Positions 4,977-6,731 of a DNA stretch of 6,731 nucleotides are shown in pieces. The notes below the pieces were generated by a model. The model was given only the letters and a program-made list of their open reading frames with translations. It ran no database searches and was not told where the DNA came from. Each line of letters opens with the position of its first letter. Within the stretch, counting starts at the first letter, position 1. This DNA comes from an uncultured Bacteroidia bacterium (GTDB taxonomy: Bacteria; Bacteroidota; Bacteroidia; SpSt-205), in NCBI GenBank assembly GCA_937995505.1, contig CALKJV010000209.1:1-6731 (forward strand), in the 5' to 3' direction. The translations under genes were made by a program, and so were the position numbers.

Positions 4977-6731
4977 ATGTGCGGCTTTGCCGGGTATTAT
5001 CTGTGGCGGGCTGCGGCTCAGCCTGACCTAGCTCAAGTCCTTCAGCTCCTACGGCATCGCGGCCCGGATGCCACCCAAGCCTGGCATCACCCTACCCAGC
5101 CCCTTGGCTTTGCCCACACCCGCCTAAGCATCCTAGACCTATCGCAAGCCGCGCACCAGCCCTTCCATCGTGGTCCTCTTCATCTGGTCTACAATGGCGA
5201 AGTGTACAACTTTCAAGCCCTCGCGCAGCAAAGCGGCCACCAAGCTACCACCCGCAGCGACACGGAAGCCATTCTCCTTGCGTATGCGCGATGGGGGGAA
5301 CAAGCCTTCAAGCGCCTGGAGGGGATGTTCGCTTTTGCCTTGTACGACGAAACCCAGCAGACCCTGTACTTAGTTCGGGATCCCTTTGGCATCAAGCCCC
5401 TGTGGGTGGCTGTCTTACCTGAAGGCGTGTATTTCGCCTCAGAGCTAAAAGTGCTGCGGGCCTGGCTGCCCCAGCTCACGGTACGACCAGCAAGCGTGGG
5501 GGAGTTCCTGCATTTGGGCTTCGTGCCGGCCCCGTATAGCTGGTACGAGAGAGTGTATAAGGTTCTGCCGGGAGAAGTATGGAAAATACGCCCTTCCGCT
5601 ACCGAGAAAGCTTTCTACTACGAACGAACCCAACTGTGGCAGCAAGAGCCCCTTTCCGACCCCCCTGAAGCGATAGAGGAGCTTGTAGATGAGGCGCTAC
5701 AAGCGGCTGTACGTTCGCATCTCATTAGTGATGTGCCCGTGGGATTATTTCTGAGTGGTGGGACGGACTCTTCGTTGGTAGCGGCCCAAGCGGCCCGTGC
5801 AGGGCTATCGCTGCAGGCTTTCAGCATCGGCTTCCGAGAAGCGAGTCATAACGAGCTCCCCTACGCCCGAGCCGTAGCAAACCACCTCGGCCTACCCCTC
5901 ACCGAGGCCCTCCTGGAAGCCGAAGATGCCCTTAAGCTCATCCCCGAGCTGCCCAGCTGGTTTGATGAACCCTTTGGCGATGTGTCGGCCCTGCCTACCT
6001 ACCTCGTCTCACGCCTAGCGGCTTCGCAAGTAAAGGTTGTTTTGGCAGGCGATGGGGGAGATGAACTTTTTTGGGGATATGGGCGCTACCGCTGGGCTAA
6101 ACGCATTGCCACCCAACCCATTCTATGGCAAGCAGGCGGCCGAGTACTGCGTTATGCCCCCTCCGCACGAGCACGCCGAGTAAGCGCTTTACTGGACTTA
6201 CCTTCTACCGCTCGCCCCGAACACATCTTCTCCCAGGAGCAGTATACCTTCAGCTGGAAAGAAGTGCAGCAGTTGTATCCTGCGGCGGGCCCTCCTTGGC
6301 AGACTCCTTATTCGCTGCCCCCTGAGGCTCCTAATGCCCAAGCTGCTTGGGATTTCCTCCACTACCTGCCCGACGACCTACTGACGAAGGTAGACCGGGC
6401 CTCTATGCAGCATAGCCTGGAAGTGCGTGTGCCCTTACTGGATAAGCGCTGGGTGGAGTTAGCTTGGCGGATACCTGCTTCACTAAAAGAGCCTCTGCCA
6501 GGGTCACCTCCCCAGTACAAGCCCCTTCTACGACGCTTGCTGCGACGCTACCTCCCCGCACCCCTGGTGGAACGAAAAAAATGGGGCTTTACGGTGCCCT
6601 TAGCGGCCTGGTTGCAGGGGCCTCTCCGAGAGTGGAGCCGCACGTACGCAGACCCAATTGCCCTGACCCAGCGGTATGACCTTGCGCTCAAGCCTCTCCA
6701 AGCCCTGTGGAAGCGCTTCTGGGCTGGCGAA
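4977..6731 (+). CDS. asnB: Asparagine synthetase, glutamine-hydrolysing; 3' end outside window
   Basis: The first 585 residues of a class II glutamine amidotransferase/asparagine synthetase, which makes asparagine from aspartate, glutamine and ATP in the cytoplasm. The start is fixed by MCGFAG: Cys2 becomes the N-terminal nucleophile of the glutaminase domain once Met is removed. That domain also shows HRGPD (27-31), NGEVYN (73-78), SDTE (94-97) and RDPFGIKPL. The synthetase domain carries the ATP pyrophosphatase P-loop SGGTDSS at 260-266, GDGGDE at 358-363, and PDDLLTKVDRAS starting at 465 followed by SLEVRVPLLD. KWGFTVPL lies near the C-terminus. All catalytic motifs are present. The frame is open to the last base, and family lengths of roughly 600-640 residues suggest only a short part is missing. 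It starts 12 bases after the nuoD stop without a clear Shine-Dalgarno sequence, suggesting co-transcription. Some members of this family amidate sugars or other substrates in polysaccharide clusters; nothing here suggests that, but the right-hand neighbours are unseen. Confidence 0.95.
   Translation, partial: MCGFAGYYLWRAAAQPDLAQVLQLLRHRGPDATQAWHHPTQPLGFAHTRLSILDLSQAAHQPFHRGPLHLVYNGEVYNFQALAQQSGHQATTRSDTEAILLAYARWGEQAFKRLEGMFAFALYDETQQTLYLVRDPFGIKPLWVAVLPEGVYFASELKVLRAWLPQLTVRPASVGEFLHLGFVPAPYSWYERVYKVLPGEVWKIRPSATEKAFYYERTQLWQQEPLSDPPEAIEELVDEALQAAVRSHLISDVPVGLFLSGGTDSSLVAAQAARAGLSLQAFSIGFREASHNELPYARAVANHLGLPLTEALLEAEDALKLIPELPSWFDEPFGDVSALPTYLVSRLAASQVKVVLAGDGGDELFWGYGRYRWAKRIATQPILWQAGGRVLRYAPSARARRVSALLDLPSTARPEHIFSQEQYTFSWKEVQQLYPAAGPPWQTPYSLPPEAPNAQAAWDFLHYLPDDLLTKVDRASMQHSLEVRVPLLDKRWVELAWRIPASLKEPLPGSPPQYKPLLRRLLRRYLPAPLVERKKWGFTVPLAAWLQGPLREWSRTYADPIALTQRYDLALKPLQALWKRFWAGE

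Noticed and set aside
6464..6679. A short plus-strand open frame near the right edge, and similar ones at 5170-5373 and 6125-6325.
   Set aside because: All lie inside asnB in another frame, while the asnB frame is continuous from 4977 to the window end with conserved motifs throughout.

Overview
The window holds four plus-strand protein genes packed end to end, two of them cut by the window edges: the 3' part of a long amidohydrolase (1-1568), a complete lipoprotein with an OmpA-like domain and TPR repeats (1649-3601), a complete nuoD for the complex I 49-kDa-type subunit (3675-4964), and asnB, a glutamine-dependent asparagine synthetase whose frame is still open at the right edge (4977-6731). 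I see no RNA gene, mobile element, CRISPR array or long repeat. No gap between genes exceeds 80 bases.

The organism is most likely a member of the Bacteroidota, perhaps a moderately GC-rich one (mid-50s percent GC, judged by eye from a few sampled lines). Three things point there. Two exact copies of the Bacteroidota -7 promoter element TAnnTTTG lie just upstream of the lipoprotein and nuoD starts. The amidohydrolase resembles a long form I know mainly from that phylum. The lipoprotein has the GYASP-type OmpA-like motif common in Bacteroidota envelope proteins. I cannot place it more finely.

Layout: the amidohydrolase ends at 1568. An 80-base gap then carries a -7 element and an AGGAGG sequence very close to the lipoprotein ATG. 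After the lipoprotein, a 73-base gap holds a strong intrinsic terminator (3630-3659), followed after three bases by a second -7 element (3663-3670) only 4 bases from the nuoD ATG, which suggests a leaderless or nearly leaderless nuoD mRNA. asnB starts 12 bases after nuoD stops, so the two are probably co-transcribed.

The genes do not form one pathway: they are a peptidase/hydrolase-type enzyme, an envelope protein, a respiratory subunit and an amino-acid biosynthesis enzyme. The region reads as ordinary chromosome. The points most worth a second look are nuoD standing apart from other complex I genes, the promoter placement at nuoD, and the domain order of the lipoprotein. I found no convincing undescribed system.
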